NCBI GenBank assembly: GCA_034435375.1
Contig: DAOTXR010000019.1
Coordinates: 1-45,091 of the forward strand
Length of the DNA: 45,091 nt
Direction: 5' to 3'
Source of the DNA: DAOTXR01 sp034435375
GTDB lineage: Bacteria > Chloroflexota > Anaerolineae > Aggregatilineales > UBA3940
The translations under genes and the position numbers were made by a program. How positions within the stretch are numbered: position 1 is the first letter of the stretch; each line of letters starts with the position of its first letter. Positions 25,410-33,785 of this stretch are shown here, in pieces. The notes under the pieces were generated by a model that was not told the origin of the DNA, made no database searches, and worked only from the letters and a program-made list of their open reading frames with translations.

Positions 25410-25511
25410 CCGCGTGGGGATCGGCGCTGCCGTGGCGATCCCGCTGGAGTTCCTGCCCCGGACGAGGAACATGCCCTTCTTGACACTCGCAGTAACAGAA
25501 AGTGCGGTGAT

Positions 25512-25655
25512 ATGATGAAGTGGGGACGTATTCTGTTGGCTACCCTGGGCGTGATCGCCGGGGTGCTGATCATGCTGTGGTGGATCAACGGCCATCGCAT
25601 CCCAACGCTGCGGGTGAGCCACACGATTGGCAAGGGCAGCGAGATCGCTGTTGAC
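25512..25655 (+). CDS. possible small single-helix membrane protein, 47 residues
   Basis: ATG 25512 opens a frame to a TGA at 25653. The product has a basic start (MMKWGR), one clear membrane helix (about residues 7-25, ILLATLGVIAGVLIMLWW) and a short polar tail. The helix and the lack of any other gene here support it, but the ribosome site is poor and the last 12 residues look non-selected. It lies 25 bp before the next gene in the same direction. Confidence 0.35.
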
Positions 25656-25680
25656 TGGATCGAGATCAAGTAGCAGCGCA

Positions 25681-26298
25681 ATGGAGAGCAATGCCACCCT
25701 CGACCTGGAGCGCGACCTGCTCATCGTCGAGGCCATCGTCTTCGACCTGCGTCCTTACCTCTTGAGCACGGTCCTCTACTGGCCGCTGACTGCCCCCACT
25801 GGCTCCCTGACTCTCTTGCCCAGGGGCACGCTGGGCGGCCTGTTGTTGCGCCTTCACCGACTGGATGCGCTGCGTGAACGTCTCTCTGGTGGCCAGGCGC
25901 AGCGGCTCGGCATGGCCCATGCTGCTGTCAGTGAGCAGCTCGGCAGTTGGCAAGTCCAGGCTGAGGACAAGGCCATGCGCGAGATGTCGTCCCGGCTGCA
26001 CGCCTGGGATGCCTTCCTTGAGGAGTGTGAGGATAACCCCGCCCGCTACGATCCTGAGTATCCCACCCAGGCCGAAGGTCGCACCGTCATCGACCTGCTG
26101 ATCGCGTTTGCCCGTCGGGCGGCTGAACAGCGCAGCTTTTCTGCTCGCCTGGCCGCCGTCGATCGGCGGCTGCGCGAGATTGCAGCGGAGAGCGACTTCG
26201 TGTGGGACCCGGCCATGATCCCGGCCTTCCCGCACGAGCGGTTCTGGTGGCTGTATATGCGTCCCCGGCAACCTGAGGAGCAGACAGACCGTCCCTGA
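25681..26298 (+). CDS. helical protein of unknown function, 205 residues
   Basis: I cannot name the family. The protein is predicted mostly alpha-helical, with amphipathic stretches (LRLHRLDALRERLSGGQAQRLG, RSFSARLAAVDRRLREIAAE read in parts) and a C-terminal FPHERFWWLYMRP aromatic cluster. No signal peptide or membrane helix is seen. ATG 25681 is preferred over the in-frame TTG 25627, which overlaps the small gene before it and has no ribosome site, but the site before the ATG is also weak. It precedes the polyprenol-phosphate mannose synthase gene by 97 bp; no promoter is evident between them. Confidence 0.55.
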   Translation: MESNATLDLERDLLIVEAIVFDLRPYLLSTVLYWPLTAPTGSLTLLPRGTLGGLLLRLHRLDALRERLSGGQAQRLGMAHAAVSEQLGSWQVQAEDKAMREMSSRLHAWDAFLEECEDNPARYDPEYPTQAEGRTVIDLLIAFARRAAEQRSFSARLAAVDRRLREIAAESDFVWDPAMIPAFPHERFWWLYMRPRQPEEQTDRP

Positions 26299-26395
26299 CT
26301 TTACCCCTCGACTGCACCTGAGAACTGGGATTGTCTGCACGCTGAGCGGCTCAGGCGTCCGGTGGTCGGGGTGAGGCTGAAGTGGTTAGACCTAT

Positions 26396-27142
26396 ATGAG
26401 AACGATCGTCGTCATTCCAACCTACAACGAGGCCAGCAACATTCCACCCCTGGCTGCCGAACTGTGGGCTTTGGGTTTCCAGGGCCTATCGATCCTGGTG
26501 GTTGATGACAACTCGCCAGACGGCACTGCCGATGTGGTTGACGACCTGGCCCGTGGGCATCCTGGCCAGATCGAGGTGCTGCGCCGCCCTAGCAAGATGG
26601 GGTTGGGCACTGCCTACAAGGATGGCTTTCGCCGCGCCCTGGCGATGGGTGCCCAGGCCATTGTGCAGATGGACGCTGACTTCTCGCACTCTCCGTCCTA
26701 CCTCCCGACCATGCTTGACCTGCTCCGAGACTACGATGTCGTGGTGGGGTCGCGCTATGTGGAGGGCGGCCAGCTTGATGAGCGGTGGAGCTTTGGACGC
26801 TACCTGCTGAGCTGGTGGGCCAACTCGGTCTACACCCGCCTGATCCTGGGCACCCGTCAGCGCGATACCACTGCTGGGTTCAAGGCTTGGCGGCGCGACA
26901 CGCTGATCGGCATCAACCTGGACCGCATCCGTTCCAACGGCTACGATTTCCAGGTCGAGATGACCTATGTGGCTGAGAAGTTGGGCTACCGCATCAAAGA
27001 GATTCCCATCTACTTCGAGGATCGGCGCATTGGACAGAGCAAGATGAGTATCCCGGTCAAGATCGAGTCGGCGCTGCGGGTGTGGGATATACTGCGCCGT
27101 CACCGCCATCTTACCTCCGCTGACCGCATGCCGCTGGAGTGA
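26396..27142 (+). CDS. polyprenol monophosphomannose synthase (DPM1-like GT2)
   Basis: A 248-residue GT2 enzyme with all DPM1 landmarks: PTYNEASN (8-15), VVDDNSPDGT (35-44), the metal-binding DAD in QMDADFSHSP (91-100), VVGSRYVEGG, DTTAGFKAWRR, and IPIYFEDRRIGQSKMS near the end. No C-terminal membrane helices are present, so it is the soluble, membrane-associated type. The known reaction moves mannose from GDP-mannose to polyprenyl phosphate on the inner face. The product is the donor used by GT39/PMT-like enzymes such as those encoded at 1-1588, 5230-7482 and 7479-8936. Glucose or another sugar cannot be excluded. Confidence 0.88.
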   Translation: MRTIVVIPTYNEASNIPPLAAELWALGFQGLSILVVDDNSPDGTADVVDDLARGHPGQIEVLRRPSKMGLGTAYKDGFRRALAMGAQAIVQMDADFSHSPSYLPTMLDLLRDYDVVVGSRYVEGGQLDERWSFGRYLLSWWANSVYTRLILGTRQRDTTAGFKAWRRDTLIGINLDRIRSNGYDFQVEMTYVAEKLGYRIKEIPIYFEDRRIGQSKMSIPVKIESALRVWDILRRHRHLTSADRMPLE

Positions 27143-27204
27143 CCTCCGAGACCACTCCGCTGGGGCTGCCTGCGCCGGTCGCCCGATATAGACCTCTTTC
27201 CCCC

Positions 27205-27233
27205 TTGCCTAACTTCCCCATCCTGGGTACAAT
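27205..27233 (+). promoter_or_regulatory. promoter of the second ZIP gene
   Basis: TTGCCT (27205-27210) and TACAAT (27228-27233, 5 of 6) are exactly 17 bp apart and directly abut the DtxR-like palindrome. Confidence 0.6.
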
Positions 27234-27249
27234 TTTAGGTATTCCTAAA
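27234..27249. promoter_or_regulatory. DtxR/MntR-like metal-regulator operator
   Basis: A perfect inverted repeat TTTAGG-TATT-CCTAAA covers the expected start of transcription of the ZIP gene. TTAGG/CCTAA half-sites are typical of iron- and manganese-sensing DtxR-family repressors, so uptake would be shut off when the metal is plentiful. Confidence 0.5.
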
Positions 27250-27273
27250 CCCCTGCCGAGGAGGTTGGATGTC

Positions 27274-28221
27274 TTGTCGCACCTCAATATCGGTCTATAT
27301 CCTGTTTTCCTAGCCCTCATTGCCACCCTCTTCACATGGAGCGCCACTGCGCTCGGTGCAGCCACTGTCTTTCTGACGCACCGTATCAGCCACAAGCTGC
27401 TGGACGGCATGCTCGGTTTTGCTGCCGGGGTGATGATCGCGGCCAGCTATTTTTCGCTGCTGGCCCCGGCGTTGGAGCTATCCCAGGGTCTGGCGGTTCC
27501 GGCCTGGTTTCCTTCGGCCACAGGGGTCCTGCTGGGGGCGATCTTCCTGCGCGGCATCGACTTGATTCTGCCGCACCTGCACGCTGGCCCTCATGGTCCC
27601 TCCTGCCAGCGCCAGGGCAGTTTAGAGCACGGCCCCGCAGGCTCCTGCCAAGACTCTCCTCCAGACAGCCGCCCGGTCCCAGGCAGTGGCCGGCGGCGGC
27701 TTCGCTGGCGCACCCGCCGCCATCGGCGCGGCCACGGCGCGGAAGGTCTCCCGACGAGTTGGCGGCGCACGGTTCTGCTGGTGCTGGCCTTTGCACTTCA
27801 TAACCTGCCCGAAGGGCTGACCGTCGGGGTGGCCTTTGGTGCGACAGGCAGCGACGTTCCAGCGGTCAGCCTGGCGGGCGCGGTAGCGCTGGGTCTGGGC
27901 ATGGCCCTCCAGAACCTCCCGGAAGGTATGGCGGTGGCGCTGCCTTTGCGACGAGAGGGCCTCTCTCCTCTAAAGAGCTTCTGGTATGGGCAGCTTTCGG
28001 GGGTGGTCGAGCCGGTGGCGGGGGTATTGGGAGCCATGGCGGTGCTGGCCTGCCGCCCGATTCTGCCCTACGCGCTGTCTTTCGCTGCCGGGGCCATGAT
28101 CTTCGTCGTGGTTGAGGAGCTGGTGCCGGAGTGCCAGAACAAGGGCAACTCGCATCTGGCGACGATGGGGGCGATGGTTGGGTTCACGGTCATGTTGATC
28201 CTGGCCGTGGCGCTGGAGTAA
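27274..28221 (+). CDS. ZIP-family metal transporter with expanded loop
   Basis: A 315-residue paralogue of the protein at 10521-11333, with the same helices and metal-site motifs (HNLPEGLTVGVAFG, QNLPEGMAVALPL, VVEELVPE). TTG 27274 is chosen because GAGGAGG (27258-27264) lies 9 nt upstream and because the start aligns exactly with its paralogue; the frame reaches back to 27139 but that part is not conserved. The TM3-TM4 loop has about 44 extra residues (about 108-155), rich in Ser, Pro, Gly, with a run of Arg/His near its end (RRRLRWRTRRHRRGHG). In ZIPs this cytoplasmic loop often binds metal or controls turnover. The DtxR-like operator suggests an iron or manganese substrate. Confidence 0.87.
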   Translation: MSHLNIGLYPVFLALIATLFTWSATALGAATVFLTHRISHKLLDGMLGFAAGVMIAASYFSLLAPALELSQGLAVPAWFPSATGVLLGAIFLRGIDLILPHLHAGPHGPSCQRQGSLEHGPAGSCQDSPPDSRPVPGSGRRRLRWRTRRHRRGHGAEGLPTSWRRTVLLVLAFALHNLPEGLTVGVAFGATGSDVPAVSLAGAVALGLGMALQNLPEGMAVALPLRREGLSPLKSFWYGQLSGVVEPVAGVLGAMAVLACRPILPYALSFAAGAMIFVVVEELVPECQNKGNSHLATMGAMVGFTVMLILAVALE

Positions 28222-28366
28222 AGCCATAGCCTCCTGCTTCCCTACTGCGGAGTGCTCAACAAGGTAGTCGTGGCATTTGACGGGCCAAGCGGTTTTAGCC
28301 CTCCATATCCACTCTGTGGGGCGCTCCCCTCGGCTGGGCATGGCTGGCGAGAGGGGGGGCTGGTGG

Positions 28367-28372
28367 TATAAT
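28367..28372 (+). promoter_or_regulatory. -10 box of the tRNA-Leu gene
   Basis: A perfect TATAAT ends 10 bp before the tRNA 5' end. No strong -35 was found. The 145 bp before it (from 28222) hold only a weak hairpin. Confidence 0.5.
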
Positions 28373-28382
28373 GAGTCGGCGC

Positions 28383-28465
28383 GGGGCGGTGGCGAAATGG
28401 CAGACGCCGCGGACTTAAAATCCGCTGAGGGCAACCTCGTGTGGGTTCGAATCCCACCCGCCCTA
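28383..28465 (+). tRNA. tRNA-Leu (anticodon TAA)
   Basis: An 83-nt class II tRNA. Acceptor GGGGCGG pairs with CCGCCCT (28458-28464; the first pair is G-U) and A28465 is the discriminator, as usual for Leu. The anticodon stem GCGGA/TCCGC encloses CTTAAAA with anticodon TAA at 28416-28418. A long variable arm (GAGGGCAACCTC) and a T arm GTGGG-TTCGAAT-CCCAC complete it. CCA is not encoded. Confidence 0.95.
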
Positions 28466-28473
28466 TATCCGGG

Positions 28474-28515
28474 GAGCTATGTTGAACCGGAAAAGGGGTT
28501 CAGACATGGCTCTTT
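28474..28515 (+). terminator. probable terminator after tRNA-Leu
   Basis: A 15-bp stem (28474-28488 with 28497-28512) with one bulged G and one G-U pair, 8-nt loop, followed by a short T run (TTT). It starts 9 bp after the tRNA. The rest of the gap to 28699 shows no gene. Confidence 0.5.
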
Positions 28516-28699
28516 CGATTCAGGCAGCCGCCCACGGCTGCATTGCCAGTGGGGAGGCTCAGGCGGCTGGTTCTCTCCTGGCTGACAGGAGGCGCAGGAC
28601 TTGGTCAGATGAGGGGGGTGAGGCTCCGAGCGGCATTCATCGAGCGCCCAGGCTGCTCAGTCCCCTCACCTGAAACGCACCCGCCGCCCAACCCTCTAC

Positions 28700-28728
28700 T
28701 TGTCGGCTTCCATGCGCTAGACTAGACT
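28700..28728 (+). promoter_or_regulatory. promoter of the MalT/BTAD regulator
   Basis: TTGTCG (28700-28705) and TAGACT (28723-28728) are 17 bp apart, 80 bp before the GTG at 28809. A perfect 7-bp hairpin (28754-28771, loop GCAT) lies in the leader. Confidence 0.4.
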
Positions 28729-28808
28729 AAGGTCGCTCGGCTTCAAGCGCTTGGCCGGAAGCATTTCCGGCGAGATGGTTAGCACAGGTGTGGAGGCTCA
28801 CGTAGACG

Positions 28809-31800
28809 GTGCAGCAGAAGAGCCTTGTTGTCCAGACTAAACTGACCCCGCTTCGTCCCAGCCAGCGGGTCCTTCACCGCCCTCGTCTTACCCAGCGCAT
28901 CCTGGAAGCCCTGAGCCATCGCCTGACCGTCCTCCAGGCAGGAGCAGGGTACGGCAAGAGTACGGCGCTGTCTACCCTGGTCGAGAGCGAATATGCCATC
29001 GTGTGGTATCACCTCGAACCCGAAGATACCGATCCCCCCATGTTCTTGCTCTACCTGTTGCACGGTTTTCTCAAGACTCTGCCTGCCCTCTCTCAAAAGC
29101 CGCTGGCCGCGCTGGAGACCTGGCAGAGCATCCCCGACATGGCGCCCAGACTCGCCGCGATTGATATGCTGATCAACGAGCTGGCGGAGGAAACACACGA
29201 ACCGATCCTGTTAGTCTTAGATGATGCCCATCTGTTGAACCAGGCCCCAGCTTCGCTCCACATTCTGGAACGCCTCATCAAGTACGCGCCGGACCATCTG
29301 CACATCATCCTGTCCACCCGCCAGTCGCTGCGACTCGACTGCCTGGTGGCGCTGCGCGTCAGGGGCGAGCTGCTGGAGATCGGAGAGGCCGAGATGGCCT
29401 TCACCCGCGACGAGATTCGCGCCTTCTTTCAGGATCAGCATCGCCTGCCCCTCAGCGCGTCGGACGTAGAAGTGCTGGCTACAGAAACCGAGGGCTGGGC
29501 GATTGCCCTGCAACTGATCAGGCAAGGTCTCGCCGCCTCCGCCCTGACCAGCCTTCCACAGGTCCTGCACAGTGTGTCGGGCCTGAAAGAAGACCTGTTT
29601 AGCTACCTGGCCCAGGAGGTCCTCGATCAACAGCCTGAGGACATACGAAACTTCTTATTGACCACATGCATCTTGCGCCGCATGACCCCTGCCGCGTGTG
29701 ACAGCCTGCGCGATGCCCACGACAGCAGACAACTGCTGTCCACACTGACAGATGCTGGCCTGTTTGTGGTGGCGCTGGATGAGTCCACGCTGCGCTACCA
29801 TCACCTGTTTCACGATTTTCTGTATCACCAGCTGCCCGACGGCGAGAAGCGGGCGCTTCACCGGAGAGCAGCCGCCCTCTTCAGCGGGCAGGGGGAGAGC
29901 GAGGAGGCCATCTACCATTGGATCCGGAGCGGCGATGCCGAGCAGGCCGCCGAACTGATCAAACAGGTGGGGCAGGCGCTGGTTCAAGCAGGGAGGTTGG
30001 AGACGCTCGCCGACTGGATCACGTCGCTGCCGCCCGAAACGCTGGAGAAGCAGCCCATCCTGCTGATCTATCAGGGCGACATCGCGCGCCTGCGCAGCCG
30101 CTTTGACGAGGCGTTGCGCTGGTACCGTCAGGCTGAAGGGCTGTGCCGCGCCCGGAGCGACATCGAGGGGACGGCCCGCGCCTTGCGCGGGCAGGCGCGT
30201 GTCTACCTGGATACGGTCAATCCGAACCACGCTGAGCCGCTGCTCAGAGAGGCCCTGCGCCTCTCTGATGGGCAGGAAGACCGCGAGAGCCGCGCCAGGC
30301 TGCTTGAACTGCTGGCCGAGAACCAGCTCAATCGCGGGCACGCCGAGGAAGCCCGTAAGCTTCAGGAGCAGGTCAGAGAATTGCGCGAAGAGGGGCCTGG
30401 GGAGGCCGATCTGGCGGTCAGGGTGCTGTTGCGCACAGGCCGCCTGGACGAAGCGCGTCGTCTGCTTGAAGAGCGCGTCGAGGCGGAGCATCAGCAGCCA
30501 GTCTTACGGCCACGCGCCCACCGCGAGACGCTGCTGCTGTTGTCGCTGATCGTGGCATTTCAGGGAGAAGGGGAGGTTGCCTACCAGGCAGCAGTCGAGG
30601 GCACCCAGCGCGGCCAGGCCCTGGACTCGCCGTTTGTCACAGCGGTAGGGTACATGCGCCAGGGACATGCCTGGCTCATCCGGGAGGCCGACCACAGATA
30701 CGACGAGGCGCAGCGCTGCTTCGAACGGGCCATCGAGATCAGCGACAGGCTGGCTGTGTCCCGCCTGAAGGTTGAGGCGTTCTGGGGATTGTGCCGCGCC
30801 TTTGGGTACGCCGGGAATCTGTCGCGTGCGGAGCGGATGGCCGAACAGGGCATCGAGATCGCCCAGAGAGCCGGTGACGAGTGGATCATCGCGCACATAC
30901 GCGCCACGTTGGCTGCCTCGTACACGCTGGCCGGGCACACCGACGAAGCCATCGCCTGGCTGGCGCAGGCAGAGCGAGGGTTCCGCGAGTGCAGCGATAC
31001 CTTCGGAGAGGCTGCCGTGCGGCTGTGGCAGTGCCTGACGTGGCGCAACCTCAAAGAGGAGACGCGCCTGCGCCACCATCTGGACAGCCTGTTCCAGCTT
31101 GTCAGCGCCCATGGCTACGACTACCTGCTGACACGCCGCACGCTGGTCGGCCCCCCGGATGTGCGTCATCTGGTGGTGCTGCTGTTGTCTGCACGCGCAC
31201 AAGGCCGACATGCAGCCTACGCAGGCGACTTGCTCAGACAGATGAAACTCGGCGACCTGGAGCTTCATCCGGGCTACCAGTTGCGCGTCCAGATGCTTGG
31301 TCCTTTCCGCGTATGGCGCGGCGAGGCAGAGATCGAGGGGAGCGAGTGGCGGCGTGAGAAAGCCCGCCAGCTCTTCCAGTTGCTGCTGACCTGGCGCGGT
31401 GCCATGCTTGACCGCGACCGCATCTGCGATCTGCTGTGGCCGGAACTCTCGTCCAGGGCGGCCAGTCAGGGGTTCAAGGTGGCGCTGAGTGCGCTCTACT
31501 ACGTGTTAGAGCCGAGGCGGGGCCGCCGGGATGAGTCGGCCTATGTGGCCCGCGATGGCAGCCTGTACGGCCTGCGCCCTCAGGCCGATCTGTGGCTGGA
31601 CGTGGATGAGTTCGAGCGCCTGATCCGGGCTGGGGATGCCAGGTTTAGTACGGAGCCTGCCAGAAGTGTGGAGGATTATCGCCAGGCCCTGGCCCTCTAT
31701 CGCGGGGATTATCTGGAAGAGTACCCCTACGAAGAGTGGTGCAAGGAAGAACGCACCCGGCTGCGTGAGCTGTATCTGCGCACGGCGGACCGGCTGGCCC

Positions 31801-32048
31801 GCGTGCTGGTTGAGCGCGGCGACTGGGAACAGGCCATCGAGGTTTGCCAGGGGATACTCATGCGCGATGACTGCTGGGAAAACGCCTATCGCCTGGTGAT
31901 GATCTGCTACGCGCGGCTGGGCAACCGCCCCCAGGCGCTGCGCACCTACCAGCGGGCCGTGGAACGTCTGCGCGAAGTGCTCAACATCCAGCCTTCGCCG
32001 GAAACTTCGGCGCTGTACCGGGCCATCCTGGAGACAGGCTCAGTGTGA
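28809..32048 (+). CDS. MalT-type ATPase/TPR regulator with C-terminal BTAD (SARP) DNA-binding module
   Basis: A 1079-residue STAND-class regulator. The N-terminal ATPase has Walker A AGAGYGKST (44-52), Walker B ILLVLDDAH (133-141) and the sensor STRQSLRL, as in MalT. A winged-helix part and a long array of TPR-like helices (about 400-800) follow, likely binding an inducer or partner. The C-terminus, from LRVQMLGPFRVWRG at about 819, is an OmpR-like winged helix followed by a bacterial transcriptional activator domain (ALALYRGDYLEEYPYEEWC to YQRAVERLREVL). This replaces the LuxR helix-turn-helix of MalT with a SARP-type DNA binder. GTG 28809 has GGAGG 12 nt upstream. It directly precedes the acyl-CoA ligase operon and probably activates it from the direct repeat at 32072-32103. 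Confidence 0.88.
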   Translation: MQQKSLVVQTKLTPLRPSQRVLHRPRLTQRILEALSHRLTVLQAGAGYGKSTALSTLVESEYAIVWYHLEPEDTDPPMFLLYLLHGFLKTLPALSQKPLAALETWQSIPDMAPRLAAIDMLINELAEETHEPILLVLDDAHLLNQAPASLHILERLIKYAPDHLHIILSTRQSLRLDCLVALRVRGELLEIGEAEMAFTRDEIRAFFQDQHRLPLSASDVEVLATETEGWAIALQLIRQGLAASALTSLPQVLHSVSGLKEDLFSYLAQEVLDQQPEDIRNFLLTTCILRRMTPAACDSLRDAHDSRQLLSTLTDAGLFVVALDESTLRYHHLFHDFLYHQLPDGEKRALHRRAAALFSGQGESEEAIYHWIRSGDAEQAAELIKQVGQALVQAGRLETLADWITSLPPETLEKQPILLIYQGDIARLRSRFDEALRWYRQAEGLCRARSDIEGTARALRGQARVYLDTVNPNHAEPLLREALRLSDGQEDRESRARLLELLAENQLNRGHAEEARKLQEQVRELREEGPGEADLAVRVLLRTGRLDEARRLLEERVEAEHQQPVLRPRAHRETLLLLSLIVAFQGEGEVAYQAAVEGTQRGQALDSPFVTAVGYMRQGHAWLIREADHRYDEAQRCFERAIEISDRLAVSRLKVEAFWGLCRAFGYAGNLSRAERMAEQGIEIAQRAGDEWIIAHIRATLAASYTLAGHTDEAIAWLAQAERGFRECSDTFGEAAVRLWQCLTWRNLKEETRLRHHLDSLFQLVSAHGYDYLLTRRTLVGPPDVRHLVVLLLSARAQGRHAAYAGDLLRQMKLGDLELHPGYQLRVQMLGPFRVWRGEAEIEGSEWRREKARQLFQLLLTWRGAMLDRDRICDLLWPELSSRAASQGFKVALSALYYVLEPRRGRRDESAYVARDGSLYGLRPQADLWLDVDEFERLIRAGDARFSTEPARSVEDYRQALALYRGDYLEEYPYEEWCKEERTRLRELYLRTADRLARVLVERGDWEQAIEVCQGILMRDDCWENAYRLVMICYARLGNRPQALRTYQRAVERLREVLNIQPSPETSALYRAILETGSV

Positions 32049-32071
32049 TCAACGATGCACTGCCCCTGTTT

Positions 32072-32103
32072 GTAACTCCCCCGTAACCACCCTCTGCTAC
32101 ACT
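32072..32103 (+). promoter_or_regulatory. predicted SARP-type operator and -10 box
   Basis: GTAAC occurs at 32072-32076 and 32083-32087, an 11-bp period. The second heptamer (GTAACCA, to 32089) ends 8 bp before an extended -10 (TG-C-TACACT, TACACT at 32098-32103). There is no proper -35. An 11-bp direct repeat with an 8-bp gap to the -10 is the known layout for SARP activators, and such a protein is encoded just upstream. The repeat core is only 5 bp. Confidence 0.42.
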
Positions 32104-32222
32104 GAATAGCATCCTTTGGGCATCCAGTGGCCGCGCCATTCGCCGTGGGCGGAATGGCTGCGCCTGTGCTGGACCGCTGTATGGCATCAACCTGAACTTG
32201 CCGCGGCTATCGAGAGGTCACG

Positions 32223-33785
32223 ATGTATGTAGGCGACTACCTGGCCAGACGTTGTGTCTACACACCGGACAAGTTGGCGTTTGTCGATGTCTCGAAAGAC
32301 CCGGCGTTGCGCCTGACCTACCGTGAGATGAACAGTCGCGCCAACCGACTGGCCAACTGGCTTGGGGGCCAGGGCGTGGGCCGGGCTGACCGCGTCGGGT
32401 GCGTAGCCCATAGCAGTGTCTTTTTCTTTGACCTGCTGTTTGCCTGTGGGAAGCTGGGCGCGATCATGGTGCCCTTGAACTGGCGGCTCCACCCTCGTGA
32501 GATCGAGGCGCTGATCCGTCGGGTCAGGCCGAAGGTCCTGTTCCACAGTTGGGAACCGCCGATGGACGCCATTGCCCGGCACCTGCACGGCTGCGACGAC
32601 ATGCCCGCGTTCTGGTTTCTGGAGGAGGGCCATGCCGAGGATTGGGGCCGCTCCTCCCGCCTCGAAGAGGCGCTCAGCGAGGCGCCCGATACGCCAGTGA
32701 CGTGCGAATCGCTGACGGAGCTGGATACGGCCTGTCTGCTGTTCACCGGCGGCACCACCGGCCTGCCCAAAGCGGCCCAGATCAGCCACCGGCAGATCGT
32801 GTGGAACGCCTTCAACACCCACCTGGGAGACACTCACCACACGGACATCTACCTGAACGTCTTCCCGACCTTCCACACCGGCGGGCTGTTTCCCTATCCC
32901 GTGCCGCTGCTGATCCTGGGTGGAACGGTGATCCAGACCAAGCGCGTGGATGCCGGCGAGATCCTCACGCTGATCGAGGCCGAAAAGGTGACGATCTTCT
33001 CCGGCGTGCCGACCGTCTTCCAGATGCTAACCGAAGCGCCTGGTTGGGAAAGCGCTGACCTGAGCACGCTGCGTTTCTGCCTGAGCGGGGGCGCGCCGAT
33101 GCCCGTGCCGTTGATCGAGCGCTACCAGCGGGAGAAAGGGGTGGTGTTCCGGCAGGGGTTCGGGATGACGGAGTTTGGCCCCAGCGTGTTCTCGCTGCCG
33201 GAGAAAGACGCCATCCGCAAAGCTGGGTCGATTGGTTTCCCCAACTTCTTTGTCGATGCCCGCGTGGTCGATCCGACCACGCATCGCCCTCTGCCGCCCG
33301 GCGAGATCGGCGAGCTGGTGCTGCGCGGCCCTTCGGCCATGACGGGCTATTTTGACGATCCGCAGGCGACGAAGGCTGCCTTCGACGACGAAGGGTACTT
33401 CCACACCGGCGACATGGCGCGTGTGGACGAAGAAGGCTACTTCTACATTGTGGATCGCCTGAAGGACATGTTTATCAGCGGCGGCGAGAACGTCTATCCT
33501 GCCGAGATCGAGACAGCGCTGTACACCCATCCTGCTGTGAAGCAGTGCGCGGTGATCGGCGTGCCGGACGAGAAGTGGGGCGAAGTGGGGCAGGCGTTTG
33601 TCGTGCTCAAGCCGGGGGCCGAGGTCAGCCAGGAGGCGCTGATCGCCCACCTGCGTGGGCATCTGGCAGGTTACAAAGTGCCCAAGTCGGTGGTGTTCCT
33701 GGAGGCCCTGCCCATGTCTGGCGCAGGCAAGGTGCTGAAGACTGAACTCCGCAAGATGTCCGATCAGCAGGCAGAGACAAGATGA
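32223..33785 (+). CDS. acyl-CoA ligase (AMP-binding family), first copy
   Basis: A 520-residue adenylate-forming enzyme. The phosphate loop FTGGTTGLPKAAQISH starts near residue 173, the aromatic/adenine motif is QGFGMTEFGP, GYFHTGDMARVDEEGYFYIVDR carries the ribose-binding Asp and hinge, SGGENVYPAEIE follows, and the catalytic Lys is about 503 in SGAGKVLKTEL. All motifs are intact. It converts a carboxylic acid, ATP and CoA to acyl-CoA, AMP and diphosphate. Fatty or aromatic acids are both possible. GAGAGG lies 5 nt before the ATG. It is first in the operon after the regulator and overlaps the second ligase by 4 bases (ATGA). Confidence 0.88.
   Translation: MYVGDYLARRCVYTPDKLAFVDVSKDPALRLTYREMNSRANRLANWLGGQGVGRADRVGCVAHSSVFFFDLLFACGKLGAIMVPLNWRLHPREIEALIRRVRPKVLFHSWEPPMDAIARHLHGCDDMPAFWFLEEGHAEDWGRSSRLEEALSEAPDTPVTCESLTELDTACLLFTGGTTGLPKAAQISHRQIVWNAFNTHLGDTHHTDIYLNVFPTFHTGGLFPYPVPLLILGGTVIQTKRVDAGEILTLIEAEKVTIFSGVPTVFQMLTEAPGWESADLSTLRFCLSGGAPMPVPLIERYQREKGVVFRQGFGMTEFGPSVFSLPEKDAIRKAGSIGFPNFFVDARVVDPTTHRPLPPGEIGELVLRGPSAMTGYFDDPQATKAAFDDEGYFHTGDMARVDEEGYFYIVDRLKDMFISGGENVYPAEIETALYTHPAVKQCAVIGVPDEKWGEVGQAFVVLKPGAEVSQEALIAHLRGHLAGYKVPKSVVFLEALPMSGAGKVLKTELRKMSDQQAETR

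Noticed and set aside
25480..25485. A perfect TTGACA before the small membrane gene
   Set aside because: No -10 lies at 16-18 bp; the nearest TATGAT is 25 bp away.
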